A stretch of DNA of 64,000 nt from Gracilaria domingensis (taxonomy: Eukaryota; Rhodophyta; Florideophyceae; Gracilariales; Gracilariaceae), in assembly GCA_022539475.1 (NCBI GenBank), contig VCMS01000053.1, positions 1-64,000 of the forward strand, in the 5' to 3' direction. A program made the translations under genes and the position numbers. A model generated the notes under the pieces. The model saw only the letters and a list, made by a program, of their open reading frames with translations. It was not told the origin of the DNA and did not search any database. Within the stretch, counting starts at the first letter, position 1, and each line of letters starts with the position of its first letter. Shown here in pieces: positions 53,072-63,374 of this stretch.

Positions 53072-54040
53072 GTTGAGTAGTGCGATAGATCCTGATTGTG
53101 AAACTCTGTAACAGTAAAGTCCGTAAAAGATGCGACGCCAACTTTAAATACGACAGGGCTGGAATCTGTTCGTCTGGCTCCTTTGTGTCGCCAATGGCGT
53201 CATCAGCAGCGATCGCGATGAAGCGTTTTAATTGCTCACGTGTGCTCAGACGTATGTTCGGTTCTTTAGGATATGCAAAACTGAATTTTAAAATCGCTTC
53301 CACTTTTACTGTTTCATTTTTTAGTAAAGAACTTACAAATTCTGTCTTTTCGTAATACGTCCAATATAGATTGCCATTAATACTACCAGAAATAGCGAAT
53401 TAAGTATATAGAAAATTTATTTATTTACTAAAAGTCCAAAACCTAATTTGGCCGGCACTCTAGAGTTATACCTTTGTTTTGAGCCCGTCTAGAGAGGTTC
53501 AAACTCGTGCAAAAGCAGTGTCGCGGTCGACGAACTGCTTCTCACTTCGTTTCCCCTCTGGGTAAGACTCAAAACGAATAAGTAGAAGTGTCTATCGTCC
53601 CTTCTACTAGCTAATAAAGATTACTTTACAACAAAACCAAACCAAAAACCTCCTAAAGTCCAAAACCAGTAGTAAGTAACAGTTCTTAATAAATTTAGTA
53701 GTTAAATTAAACCTTAAGAAATAAACTTATAGCTACCATTACATGTCGAGTATGGAATACGTGTAGAAAGCGTTTAAAACGTGTGATTTAATTCAAAACG
53801 TTTTTTGAACATTTCCATATCTAAAACCCTGGAAAGTAGCGAATCTCCCGTTCAGGGTTAGCGAGGTACACATTCAACAGAGACGCACTCGTCAGCAGTG
53901 GTGTACGACACCCAATCTGCTCGCACCGCATTCCCAGCTTTGGCCATGACTACCACACCTGCCCGAAAGCGGCTGCTGCTTCCCCACGGCTTCCCTTCGT
54001 TCATTTCCTCAGAGTCCACGTCTGCACCAATACCGTCGCC

Positions 54041-55102
54041 ATGGCCCCTGCCTTCGTGCTTTCCTCCGTGAAACCCGTGTCGCTTGCGAAGTCCTTCTGC
54101 GGCTCGTCCGTCACGCCTCATGCGACACAATCGCACATCAGAGCCGCTAAGCGCTCCACTGTCGTTATGGAAGTATATTCGCTTGATAAGTATACCAAGA
54201 TGACTTCCGCTCCCGAGAGTCCCCCGCCAGCACCCTCGAAGCCGTCCTCAACCTGGACGTCGTATCTAGGCACTGTCAAAGACAAGTTCAATCCATTTGA
54301 AGGCAGGAAGGGAAGTACGAGGCCCAATATAACCTATTCCGAAGCCGCCTTGTCAGTTGCTACAACGCCGTACTTTATCATTCAAGGCCGACGCAGCACC
54401 CTGGGCTCATTCAAAGGAGATCCTGACACCAACATCAATCGCTCCGAATATCTCATTGAGGCCGACAAGTATATGGCGCAGTGTATCACCAAGCAATACA
54501 AGATGACCGCCGCTCCGTACGGCACGTACAACGTTCAGTGCACCGAGGGAACCGTTCGCGGCCAAGCCGAATCCGGTCGCAAGCTCGCCCTATCCACTGA
54601 CTTTCGAATGAAGCAGCGTTCCGTGTTTCAAAAGTTTGCCGATTATACCGAGACGCGACGAAAAGCTATCATTGCCGCTCACGGATGTACCTACGAGGAA
54701 AACTTGTTGGTCAAATTCCCGATAGCAGCGCGCTCGTATCTACGTGCTGGCGCTGAGGCGAAAAGCGTCTGTTCGCGATACGCCACTGACAAATCTCCCG
54801 CCGAGAACTACATGGCTTCCAGCGTGGTGCGACAGAACATGATGCGCAAGGTGCCGAACGGTGTGTATGACCTGATGTGCAGTGACGGGAATGAGAGTGG
54901 TGGTGCGGAGTACAAGAGAGTTCAAGCACTTTCTGCGCAATTCAGAGCCGCTCAGCAACCTACGCTTGTCAAGGAGAAAGTCAAGTTTGACAGCTGCAAG
55001 TTTGCACGAGATAGCTACGGTCATCTCTGTAGCTATGAAGAAAACCTGTTCAATTCATATCCGGCCGTTTCTGCTTCTATGCGCCCGAATAGTTCGTATT
55101 GA
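54041..55102 (+). CDS. Phycoerythrin gamma subunit / phycobilisome rod linker, plastid-targeted
   Basis: The gamma subunit sits in the centre of phycoerythrin hexamers in red algal phycobilisomes, linking discs and carrying its own bilins. The start lies in a strong context (CGCCATGG). Residues 1-45 form a plastid transit peptide (MAPAFVLSSVKPVSLAKSF, the Phe near the front being typical of red algae). The mature part is an internal duplication: residues about 143-236 (ADKYMAQCITKQYKM ... GTYNVQCTEG ... HGCTYEENLLVKFP) and 256-348 (ENYMASSVVRQNMMRK ... GVYDLMCSDG ... YGHLCSYEENLFNSYP). Cys148, 167, 216, 244, 280, 319 and 330 are candidate bilin-attachment sites. It is a single exon of 353 codons, intact. 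A degraded copy of its 3' end lies 2 kb downstream. Confidence 0.95.
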   Translation: MAPAFVLSSVKPVSLAKSFCGSSVTPHATQSHIRAAKRSTVVMEVYSLDKYTKMTSAPESPPPAPSKPSSTWTSYLGTVKDKFNPFEGRKGSTRPNITYSEAALSVATTPYFIIQGRRSTLGSFKGDPDTNINRSEYLIEADKYMAQCITKQYKMTAAPYGTYNVQCTEGTVRGQAESGRKLALSTDFRMKQRSVFQKFADYTETRRKAIIAAHGCTYEENLLVKFPIAARSYLRAGAEAKSVCSRYATDKSPAENYMASSVVRQNMMRKVPNGVYDLMCSDGNESGGAEYKRVQALSAQFRAAQQPTLVKEKVKFDSCKFARDSYGHLCSYEENLFNSYPAVSASMRPNSSY

Positions 55103-57002
55103 GATCTGTGTTACTGCTCGACGCGAGTTCTTGAGAAGGGAGTCCTTGCTCTGATTCGTTTGTATTTATACTTTTTGTGCGCGGCGCGCAGAGACGCTGC
55201 TGAGAATTAATTATGCCTCTAGCTGCGTAAAAGGCTTTCTGTCTAATTGAACTTCGCGCGAAGGGGAGCCGTCTTGTCAGAATCGAGGCGCCTTTGTTAT
55301 GGTTCCTGAGACTTTGCTCTAGGGGTTGCTCTGCCATCGGCCATGGTTCTGTGTCATCGTGTTAACAGTATTGATTACGTAATTTGATTCTCAGATCATC
55401 AAATAAAGTATCCGAGTCTCTTCGTGAGGAAAGCTGAGAAGGAAAGAGACGCCCTTTGTTTCAAACCTTCATTAAGGATTGATGGATTCAAAAACTGAGT
55501 GGCATGCCTTCGTACCTGCTCTTGCGGCGTACTGAAGAAAGCGAAGCCAGGGCCGCGGAGGTGGACAAGAGTACAACCGTGAAGCTGTCAAGTTTGCATT
55601 TTAGGTGCAGAAGAATTCGGATTTTGACCTTCAGTGCTTCTTGCTCGCATACCCTTATGTGTACTGGGTTCGGGCTGCTTAATTCCAGAGTCTTGAAAAA
55701 CACCGACGCATCCAACGCAAATCGGTGGACGCCAGAACCTCGGAAACGTACAGGTCGAACTGGTGCTGTGGGTTCACAAGCGTGCAACAAAACATCTCGG
55801 CTTGACTCTTGCTAGCTTTAAAACGAACACGCTTTCTTGCAGGCAAAGATAGACAAGGACACATTTAAGAAGCAAGGTACTGTACCGTTCGTAAACTCGT
55901 CTCCCACCAACCTGATCCAATTTATTCTTGTTCATGATTGCCTCTGAATACTTTAACGTCCGAAGTTAAGTATGATTGCTTTCTGCACTCGGGATTATAA
56001 CTTCGATGATACGTCTACATCGCAGAATGTATCCAAAGAGTCGTGTGATGGTTTCGATTGTTCGAGTTGGGTGCACCACTGAAGTCTTGAGTTTGAAGCA
56101 TTGGATGCTTGGTGATCAGTGATTTGTACAAGCACAGGAATAAGATCGTCGCTCGGCGAAATGCCTCATCCACCAGCGACAGCCTTCTTACCGGTGATAA
56201 CTGGCTGCGAGCTCCGATGATAGCCTGCTGCCTGCTGCAAAGATACCGTAGCAGCTAAGGGCAGAAAGTTTGAAATATCTTCTCGAGGAGATGGGTCTTC
56301 AGGTCAATACTGCAGAGCATTTGTTATTGCAGAGTTACACGACGAGTTCGCACTCCTCTCGTGGAGTTAGTGTGGCTGCAACTACGTTGTTCGGGACAGA
56401 TTTTGGGTTTTCTGTATCTGTGGAAACATCTCTTTCGAAATCGTTTGGTCAATGGTCAATGTCAACTGAAGAAAATCCAACAGAATGGAAACGCATTAAA
56501 GAGAAGTCTTTCTGGCGGTATTGTCAGATGAGCACTCCAGCCTGGGGCGTTTGATTTTGTTCATGAATTAGTATGTCGGAGGTCTTTCGGAGTGGCATTA
56601 TACTCCTGGCCAAGAGGAGCATGGGACGATAATGGAGCAAGCACCGCTCGCTTTTGAGTTAACCAGATATATCGATTCTCTCAAAATCGATTCACACTTC
56701 AGGTATGGAGAAGTCATGGCAGCCTCTGACGCAACCTCCCTTGATCCCGCTCGCATCGCCAACCACAATACGCTAGTTTCAAAGGAGGGTAACATGATGA
56801 CTTTCAAAAGGACTGGCGATAGGCATCTCCATTCCAAGTTTGCTTTGGAAAACGCTGCTGCTGTCGCGGGAAGCACCGCGAAGAAAAGGAAGATGATGGT
56901 GCGTTAAGGCACGACATGGCTATACGCTTCGTGGTCGAAAACACCGAAGAGATCTTATTCTTTCTCGTCATAGCCCGGGAAGTGTCGTGTAGCTACGGAT
57001 CA
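55103..57002. other. 3' flank of the gamma gene and intergenic region
   Basis: The first 700 bp (55103 to about 55790) are one half of a duplicated segment whose second copy is at about 57096-57900; both contain a shared GCCTCGTACCTCTTCTTGC-like block. A candidate polyadenylation signal AATAAA lies at 55402. Between 55800 and 57000 two small plus frames (56270-56554, 56632-56907; motif GSTAKKRKMMVR at the end of the second) are unrecognised. Confidence 0.55.
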
Positions 57003-57095
57003 GTGGACAATGTCTACGGTCATCTTTGAAGCTATGAAACAAACTTGTTCAATTTGTATCCAGCCATTTCGGTCTCTATGTGCCGGAATAGTTGA
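57003..57095 (+). pseudogene. Degraded copy of the phycoerythrin gamma 3' end
   Basis: This stretch aligns with the last 30 codons of the gamma gene (55003-55102): YGHL*SYETNLFNLYPAISVSM against YGHLCSYEENLFNSYPAVSASM. It has a TGA where the intact gene has TGT (Cys330) and a premature end. The rest of the coding region is not seen upstream. Confidence 0.85.
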
Positions 57096-57930
57096 TGAAC
57101 TTCTGCTAGAGACACGCTTTCATGAGCAGGCTTGCCTTCATTCGTTTCAGCCTTTCTGAAGCCAGTTCTGTTATTGGACCGTGCTTTCTGTTCTGAAACG
57201 AGTACGTGTACCGTTGGTACGTCAGTTTTCGTCGTACCAGTGTTTTGAAGGGTAGCCCTCGTATATACGCTTGGGTTTGCTGAAGACCTAGCAGCCTAGA
57301 ATACGACAAAACCACCGCCACTTACTTCAAAACAGTAGCTGAGTGCCTTTGTTATAGTTTTTGGCAGATATTGCTCTGGACCATGGTTGTAGACATTCTC
57401 AGTATTTTCGTCTTAAGATACCAAGTGCAAGGTGCAAGGACTTGCGGATCAGCATGAACGCAGTAGTACATAGTATTGGGTGCGAAACTAGTCTTGTTGG
57501 GCAGAACGGAACCCCTTATTCGAAACAATCACAGAGGATTGCTGGATATAAACTTTTTGTAGCACGCCGCAATTAGGGTGTTTCAACCCAATACAATAAA
57601 GCGAGAGAAAATTTCAATAGGTTGCCTCGTACCTCTTCTTGCATCGGACTGAAAGAAGAGCAACCAGGAGCGCAGAGGCGAATTACACTAGGTACGAGAA
57701 CAACCATGAAGCTGTAACTAGTTTGTATTCTATGCGAAGGAGAATATGGATTCTGAACCTTTTGTGTTTTTCCGTCGCATACCTTGTGGGTAACTTGTTT
57801 TGGGCTGCTTCATCCGAGAGTCTAAAAATTTGAACTGACACATTCGGTTTATTAGATTTAGGTTCGAACCGGTGGATGCCAAAACCACGGAAAGATGCAC
57901 GTTTAACTTGGGTTCAGTGTGTCAACAGTG
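57096..57930 (+). repeat. Second copy of the gamma gene 3' flank
   Basis: It matches about 55103-55790 in scattered blocks: CCTTTGTTATRGTT, ATTGCTGGATATA against GATTGATGGATTC, the GCCTCGTACCTCTTCTTGC / GCCTTCGTACCTGCTCTTGC block near 57620, and GGCTGCTT(C/A)AT with GAGTCT near 57810. The offset is about 2.0 kb. The divergence shows an old tandem duplication. Confidence 0.7.
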
Positions 57931-58816
57931 AGCAAGAGTGTCTTAAGGTATCTCGTATAGACTCTTAAGGCTTTGTTTTCGATGCGGTTACCCACTCTAT
58001 CACTAAATTTTAATTCGGTTAACCTGAAAGTGGCCAACACGCGTGTGCCCACTCCCCTCATTTTCCGGAACGGGGCTTGGCTCATACACACATCATGATC
58101 ATGAGGTGCACATGTAACTTACATGGTGTAGCGAGGGCTACACGTACCTCAAATCCACCACAACTCTTAGAAGTGACTTACGTCTTTGTAAAAGGTTACG
58201 TTACGTGTACCCAGGTAAAAACGATATCATTTAAAGATTCCTTATTAAAGAATCTTTAAATGACATCCTTTTTGCACATATAACTACAAGGCCACTAATG
58301 CCTTTACGCCAGTTTTAGTGGACATCGTATACATACTTTTTCACCTTCTGTTAGTCAGTCTGTCACATGTACGGGCTTGGTATGACTCGTTGGTGTTGTT
58401 GTTGTTTATTACGGGTAGCGTTCTACATATTCTAAATTTATTACTTCTAGATCATATGAGCTTTCTTCTGGATTCCGTAGGAGTTCTGAGTCACAACCTA
58501 AACTCATTTGAAACGAAATCTGGTTCTCACACTTGTTCTCAGTTTTCATACTGAACGAGTTTGACAACCACAGATATCTTGTCCCTTACCTTCAACTCGG
58601 GCCCAAATTCTGTTTCGCAGTGCCCCGTGGTCTTTACTCTCTTTTATTCATGCAAAGCATTCTTTTTCTATTTCTACCCGTCCGAGATCATCAGTCCCAA
58701 TGAGCTTCATCCGCTTTGATGGCGCTCAAGTCTTGGCGTATTGCAAACTTTTGCTCCTTCGCCAACCTCCATTGTTGCAACCATTCAACCAAACCCTCAA
58801 AGGGACGCTCATAAAG
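57931..58816. other. Intergenic with a strong inverted repeat
   Basis: No gene. A 14-bp perfect inverted repeat, TCATTTAAAGATTC (58227-58240) and GAATCTTTAAATGA (58250-58263), has a 9-nt loop. The part from about 58560 should hold the promoter of the symporter; a pyrimidine-rich stretch (58640-58700) precedes its first ATGs. Confidence 0.55.
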
Positions 58817-61064
58817 ATGCGCTTGACATATGCACTGATCCTTGCGCTATGCTCGGCGTGGTTCATCCCTGTTTTTGCGCAATCTCCACAGCAGTGTCTA
58901 AGTGACGCTGGTCTCGATGCAACCCTCGGCCCGCAGCCGTCGGATTCCTGTTGCCAAAATCATGTTTGCGGCATCGAATGCCCACAGGAGGTGCCTAGAC
59001 CTGCCAAAGGTATCTTAACTAATTCCCTTCCGGTCTGTACCAAATCAATTACTGACGTATCTACAAATTTCTCACAACAAAGGATTCGGAATCGCTGTCA
59101 TTGTGGCTATCGCACTGTCCTTCATAATTGGTATTGCTACCTTGATGTTTGTCAAAGGCAAAGCAGAGAACTTCTTCGTCGCTGGACGCTCCTTACCATT
59201 ATATATCGTGGCCGTCACACTAGCTTCACAGTCTATAGACAGTAATGCTTTACTCGCAAACGCAGATTTTGCATTCAAGTTTCACTTCTTCGATGGTGCC
59301 GTGATCCCAATTGGCTTGGGGCTCTCTTTGGTGCTCAACGCCATCTTTCTAGCAGGAAAGATAAATCGTGAAGGGGTGCTAACTCTTCCAGACATATTTG
59401 CGAAGCGTTATGGACGCACAGTGGAGACGTTGGTATCCGTGGCCACCATCGTGTCCTTCCTCTTTCTTCTCGCTGGAAACCTCGTTGGCATAGGTGCGGT
59501 ATTGTCCTACATTCTGGACATTTCCCCATCTGCCGCCGTTTGGATTGCAACCGTCGTAGTCTGGGCTTACACTGTTTCAGGAGGTCTATTCTCTGTGGCG
59601 TACACCGACCTCGTGCAGGGCTTGTTTGGCTGGCTCGGATGTCTCGCATGTGCCTTCTGGTTTATTCACAACGTCAATCCTGGTGCTGCACCCCCCTCTC
59701 GTGGCTTCCAAGGTTATGTCTATCCTGACGGCCTCGGGGATGGCGGTGTGTGTGATGCATACAACGGTGTTTCCTGTACGTTTAACTCGTCGCTGTGCTG
59801 TTTTGGCGCATCAAACCAGACGGACAATGGCGCATTCCCGGTTGGTGATCAACGCGTATTTGGGAATCAGATGTTCTCTCCCACAGCGTTAACGCCTTTT
59901 CCCAATGCGTTGTTGTGGAACTGGTCCACAATATTCATTCTTGCGTTCGGCAATCTGGCCGCCCTTGACTTTCAGGCCAGGTGCATGGCAAGCCGCACTC
60001 CAAGAGTGGCCACATTAGGATGCCTTATAGCTGGCTGCCTCACTTTTCTTGTTGGGATTCCTTTCTCATACCTAGGCGCTATTACTCGGTAAGTTGTTCC
60101 TCTTTGTTTCGTTTTTGGACTATGAACCAATGCTGACCTGGCTTTGGGAAACGATCTATGGAAACGGTTTATACCCAGCATTTTCTTCGGGCCAGACTCG
60201 GTACACGCGCAGTTTAAGGCCGATTCGTGTAGTACATTATTGGGCCTTGCAACTTGCGCACAGTGGGAGCCAGATGAGCGCGCTTTTCTGCAGCTTCTGA
60301 CTCAAAGGGCGCCTGCTGTATTAGGGGGATGGTGTTTGATCGGATTGGTGGCGGCATCTATGAGCACTAGCGACGGTGCTATTTTGGCGATGGGTACAGT
60401 GTTCTCGCACAATCTCTTACGTCAGGCTTCACATTGGTTCCCTCGCGCCTTCAGCCGTGAGCGACTGCTGTTACTTGCTCGATTGTCTACACTACCATTT
60501 GCTATCATTGCAGGCGCTATAGGTTCGTATTCAGCGAAAATTACGGGAACTCTTCTGATTGTTGCGTTCGATGTTGTGCTGGCCACGGTCGTTGCGCCCT
60601 TATTCGGTTGCTTCTATACAGCGAACCCCAGTCCAAGGGCAGCGCTTCTTTCCTTCGCAACGGGCAGTGTGCTACGCATTTCGCTACAATTCGCACTTCG
60701 AAAGGATGGATCTTTTCTCTTACCATACTCTGCGAGAGAGTTTTTGGATTTCGGCCCCGCCGCTAGTTTGAGGTTGCCTCTTTTTGTGGATGATGCGGCT
60801 GACAACGTGTGGGACCCAGCGTTAGAAATATGCGCTCAAGAGCGGTTTCGGGATTATTCCGGGGTGGATTCTCTCACAGCATTTGCAGCCTCGATTATTG
60901 TGTTCGCCGGCGTGCAAATGATTGAGCATTACACTGCAACACCATTTTTCCGCTTTCCAGGAGATGTTCCATATAATAAAGATTCTCGCTGCCAGGAGGG
61001 CGAGGTTGACACAGAGGACGCTCACCGGAGCGTGGAAGTCCAAGATGAAAGCACTATAATCTAA
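58817..61064 (+). CDS. Sodium:solute symporter family transporter, three exons
   Basis: SSS transporters move solutes with sodium across the membrane. Exons are 58817-59009, 59083-60088 and 60179-61064; both introns (59010-59082 and 60089-60178) have GT...AG ends and join in phase to 694 codons. The protein starts with a signal-like hydrophobic stretch (MRLTYALILALCSAWFIPVF) and a Cys-rich outer segment (SDSCCQNHVCGIEC), then the core: FFVAGRSLPLYIVAVTLASQSIDSNALL (the sodium-site helix), LPDIFAKRYGRTVETL, and AASMSTSDGAILAMGTVFSHNLLR, the conserved helix 8. A loop with Cys residues (GGVCDAYNGVSCTFNSSLCC) lies outside. An upstream ATG (58700) adds 39 residues before the hydrophobic leader and seems less likely. 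The substrate is not clear; red algal and plant relatives include urea transporters (DUR3), but others too. Confidence 0.9.
59010..59082 (+). other. Intron 1 of the symporter gene
   Basis: Seventy-three nt, from GTATCTT to CAACAAAG. It splits a Gly codon in phase 1 (AAA G|GA TTC). The upstream exon frame continues without stop into the intron, so it had to be identified by the downstream match to the family. Confidence 0.85.
60089..60178 (+). other. Intron 2 of the symporter gene
   Basis: Ninety nt, from GTAAGTTG to ATACCCAG with a pyrimidine-rich stretch. It splits an Arg codon in phase 2 (CG|C) and joins GAIT-R-IFFGPDS. Confidence 0.9.
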
Positions 61065-61898
61065 AGGACGTAACAGGGGTATAAGACGAGGTTCTGCACT
61101 CGATGTCTTGGATTAGCTTTCTTAAATGTTGCTTTTTCGAAAAAGTTATTGCCCTCTTTAAGTGACTTCAACGCGACAAGTGCTTTGTTGTTTCCACTGC
61201 AATTGCACAATCGATAATCCCTGAGGCTCTCGCCCTGAACCACTGCGGTGGCTAATTCAAACATAGCGGTTTGATGACCTTTCCATTCGGTAAGCGGGAA
61301 AAGAGTTTGATTTCGAATAGTATTCAAACACTTTCCATGTTGACAGAGGCATTAGGGTGCTTGGACTTTCTCATTTTCGCCGAGATATAGATAAAACATG
61401 CGGAAGATCTCATATCACCAGCTCCAAAGTTCATGGAATTCTGAGAGAGATGTAGACGACAGAAACAAAAGAAAACGCGGTGGGTTTTCTATTGTTTCAG
61501 AGATATGATAACATTGCCTGTCCGCATATTACTTTCATTCTAATCGAGAACTCTCGAGGACGCCACATCAACTTTTGGCTCTTTTCAACGCCGATGTCAT
61601 GTTTTGGAAGCGAAATTGGGGCCGCTTATACGTTTCAGAAGTAACAGCTACACGAAGTTGGAATTAGACTATCTACTGCTACCCGCACAAGAGAGAGCGA
61701 GATACATATATTTAACAGAAGTCCGCTTCTGAGCTTTTCGTTGTGAATGAGACGAAGCTACTCTTTCAGTTGTTCACGTATATGGTTTGCCAATCAATTT
61801 AGGGCCGCTATCTGTTCAAACCATGAAGATATCCTCTGGGTGGACTTTGATAAAGCTATATACATGTGATGCGTACTGCTTTGGACTTGCGATAAATT
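61065..61898. other. Spacer between convergent genes, no gene seen
   Basis: The symporter and the asparaginase end toward each other here. A minus frame of 88 codons (61061-61327) has no recognisable motif. The region is AT-rich and probably holds both 3' UTRs. Confidence 0.45.
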
Positions 61899-63374
61899 CT
61901 AGAGTTCTCCAGCCAAAGGATAACTCAAATGCAGGTCTGGGTGAGCCAAGCATAGCATCATTTTCACCACTGCCGTCTCAGTGGTCATGCGCTTCTTACT
62001 CGTTGCACCTAACGCACCGGCGGCACCACTGTTGTACAGATTAGGGTTGAGAGGGCCTGTCGCACACTGCGTAGACAAATAAATCTTTAAACCCCGCTTT
62101 TGTTGAGTTCGAAGCCAGCCCATCCAGCCGGCACCCCGATGGTCCGGTACGTTGCCGACGCCGAAGCTCTCAATCACGGCACCCCGGACACCACGACCGT
62201 ACAAGTCTCCATAGGACATTTTGGGGTTAGCCCCTGGCACGACGGGTATTCGAATGACATTCGGATCGAGCTTTAAGCGTGGTCGGTAGACACCAGGGTC
62301 CTTCCACAAGGCAAACTGATTCCATTCAATGTCTACGCCCAGGACTGCCAGCGGGGGGTGGGTGGGTGACGAAAACGCGCGATATGCGGAGGAGGAGTAC
62401 TTCATGGCGCGGTTTGCACGCAGGAGCAAACCACCAAAACAGACCGCAAACTCTTGGAGCTTTGGTCGACATGCAACTGTGACAGCATCGACGAGATTTT
62501 GACGAGCATCTGATCGTGGCATCAGCATGGGCCTCTGACTTCCAGTGAGCACGACGGGTTTGCGAAAGCCGGCAAGCATGAGCGAAAGCGCTGCACCCGT
62601 GTATGACATGGTATCCGTTCCGTGGATGATAACGAATCCATCATATTTATCGCGGTGCTTGTCGAGCAATTTGGCAATCCTTATCCAGTGGTCGGGCCCC
62701 ATTCGCGTGCTGTCAAGGTTCATGGGCGTTGAGACATCGAGACGGGCGATTTCATTGAGCTCGGGAAACGCCTCTTGAAGGTCGGCCAGGAATGCGGCTG
62801 GCTTCAATGTGGTGGACGTTTGTGTGGTTGACTGTTGCATGCCGAAGGTTCCGCCACAATGAATGATGAGTACGCGAGGCAGCGGCGGCCTGGAGTAGGA
62901 TGGAATCGCAACGAATTGGCTGGCGGGTATTCGCTCTGCTGGTGGAATTGCAGAAAAGCTTGTGGCGTGTTGGTCAGCGGGGGCGACACCATTTTGGTTG
63001 GACGAGTCAAAGAGGCAGATGTGAGAAGATGTGGGCGACTGAGGAGAAGCCTTGCGAGGGGCGGGGCGCTTGGCTGCGTTGGCGGACTGCGTGTTGATGT
63101 GGTTTATTCCAGGGGCGGAGCTGAGATTCAAAAATTCGGAGGTGGCGGACTGCTCATGTTCGGGGGACGGATTTGACGGAGCATTCGGCGCAGAGAGACG
63201 CTCCGTGGGGTGGTGCCAGTTTGACTGTTTGGCGACGCCGTTCGAGCCGTGGGACGCATGCCCTGCCACTGAGGTGGTAACCGTCTGAGGGAAACGGCGA
63301 GTGGAGCGACGTGAATTGAAGGCGGACGGGCTTGGTTGCAGGGCCACAAAGGAGCTGACAAACGCGGCGGGCAT
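61899..63374 (-). CDS. L-asparaginase, bacterial type I/II fold, possible organelle-targeting leader
   Basis: The enzyme hydrolyses asparagine to aspartate and ammonia. The core (from about residue 165) has both catalytic Thr motifs: HCGGTFGM (Thr in GGT) and VIIHGTDTMSYTGAALSL (Thr-Asp of the second motif), followed by PVVLTGSQRPM and SDARQNLVDAV, all standard. A long Ser/Pro-rich segment (about residues 40-160) precedes it. The frame is open to 63410, but the ATG at 63374 gives MPAAFVSSFVALQPSPSAFNS, which resembles the gamma-subunit transit peptide, so plastid import is possible. Total length from there is 491 aa, against about 330 for bacterial enzymes. It has no intron and ends with TAG. 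A TATATAA (minus strand, 63576-63582) lies about 200 bp upstream. Confidence 0.96.
   Translation of the reverse strand: MPAAFVSSFVALQPSPSAFNSRRSTRRFPQTVTTSVAGHASHGSNGVAKQSNWHHPTERLSAPNAPSNPSPEHEQSATSEFLNLSSAPGINHINTQSANAAKRPAPRKASPQSPTSSHICLFDSSNQNGVAPADQHATSFSAIPPAERIPASQFVAIPSYSRPPLPRVLIIHCGGTFGMQQSTTQTSTTLKPAAFLADLQEAFPELNEIARLDVSTPMNLDSTRMGPDHWIRIAKLLDKHRDKYDGFVIIHGTDTMSYTGAALSLMLAGFRKPVVLTGSQRPMLMPRSDARQNLVDAVTVACRPKLQEFAVCFGGLLLRANRAMKYSSSAYRAFSSPTHPPLAVLGVDIEWNQFALWKDPGVYRPRLKLDPNVIRIPVVPGANPKMSYGDLYGRGVRGAVIESFGVGNVPDHRGAGWMGWLRTQQKRGLKIYLSTQCATGPLNPNLYNSGAAGALGATSKKRMTTETAVVKMMLCLAHPDLHLSYPLAGEL

Larger units (their letters stand above)
50767..53371. mobile_element. PIF/Harbinger-type DNA transposon inserted in an LTR
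   Basis: About 2.6 kb splits the 3' LTR of the old retroelement. It carries the two genes usual for this superfamily, a Myb/SANT-like protein (plus) and a DDE nuclease (minus), convergent. Boundaries follow the break in LTR similarity; a 3-bp AT-rich target duplication such as ATA is compatible but the terminal inverted repeats are not clear by eye. Confidence 0.75.
50718..53743 (+). repeat. 3' LTR of the old element, split by a Harbinger insertion
   Basis: After a purine run (AGAAGGGGAGGA) the LTR opens with TGTAACAGAAG, and the first 49 bp match the 5' LTR (…TTGCTGTGGCGCATTTATGTAACGAAT). It resumes at about 53372 (TAGATTGCCATTAATACTACCAG) and ends CTACCATTACA at 53743. The TATA box of the 5' copy is changed to TGCAAAAG here, while the paired arms of the following hairpin are retained with changes on both sides. 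Confidence 0.88.
42881..53748 (+). mobile_element. Old Ty3/gypsy LTR retrotransposon with nested insertions
   Basis: The 5' LTR (42886-43311) and the 3' LTR (50718-53743, interrupted) are flanked by a perfect 5-bp target duplication TGTCG (42881-42885 and 53744-53748). Inside are a tRNA primer site, an extra zinc-finger ORF, gag, protease, RT, RNase H and integrase in the normal order, all broken by stops. Two related GC-rich insertions (46358-47465 and about 49790-50521) and a Harbinger-type transposon in the 3' LTR are nested in it. The element's own sequence is strongly AT-rich compared with its neighbours and insertions. Confidence 0.93.

Noticed and set aside
57860-57880. GGTTCGAACC resembling a tRNA T-arm.
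   Set aside because: No acceptor, D or anticodon stems can be paired around it.
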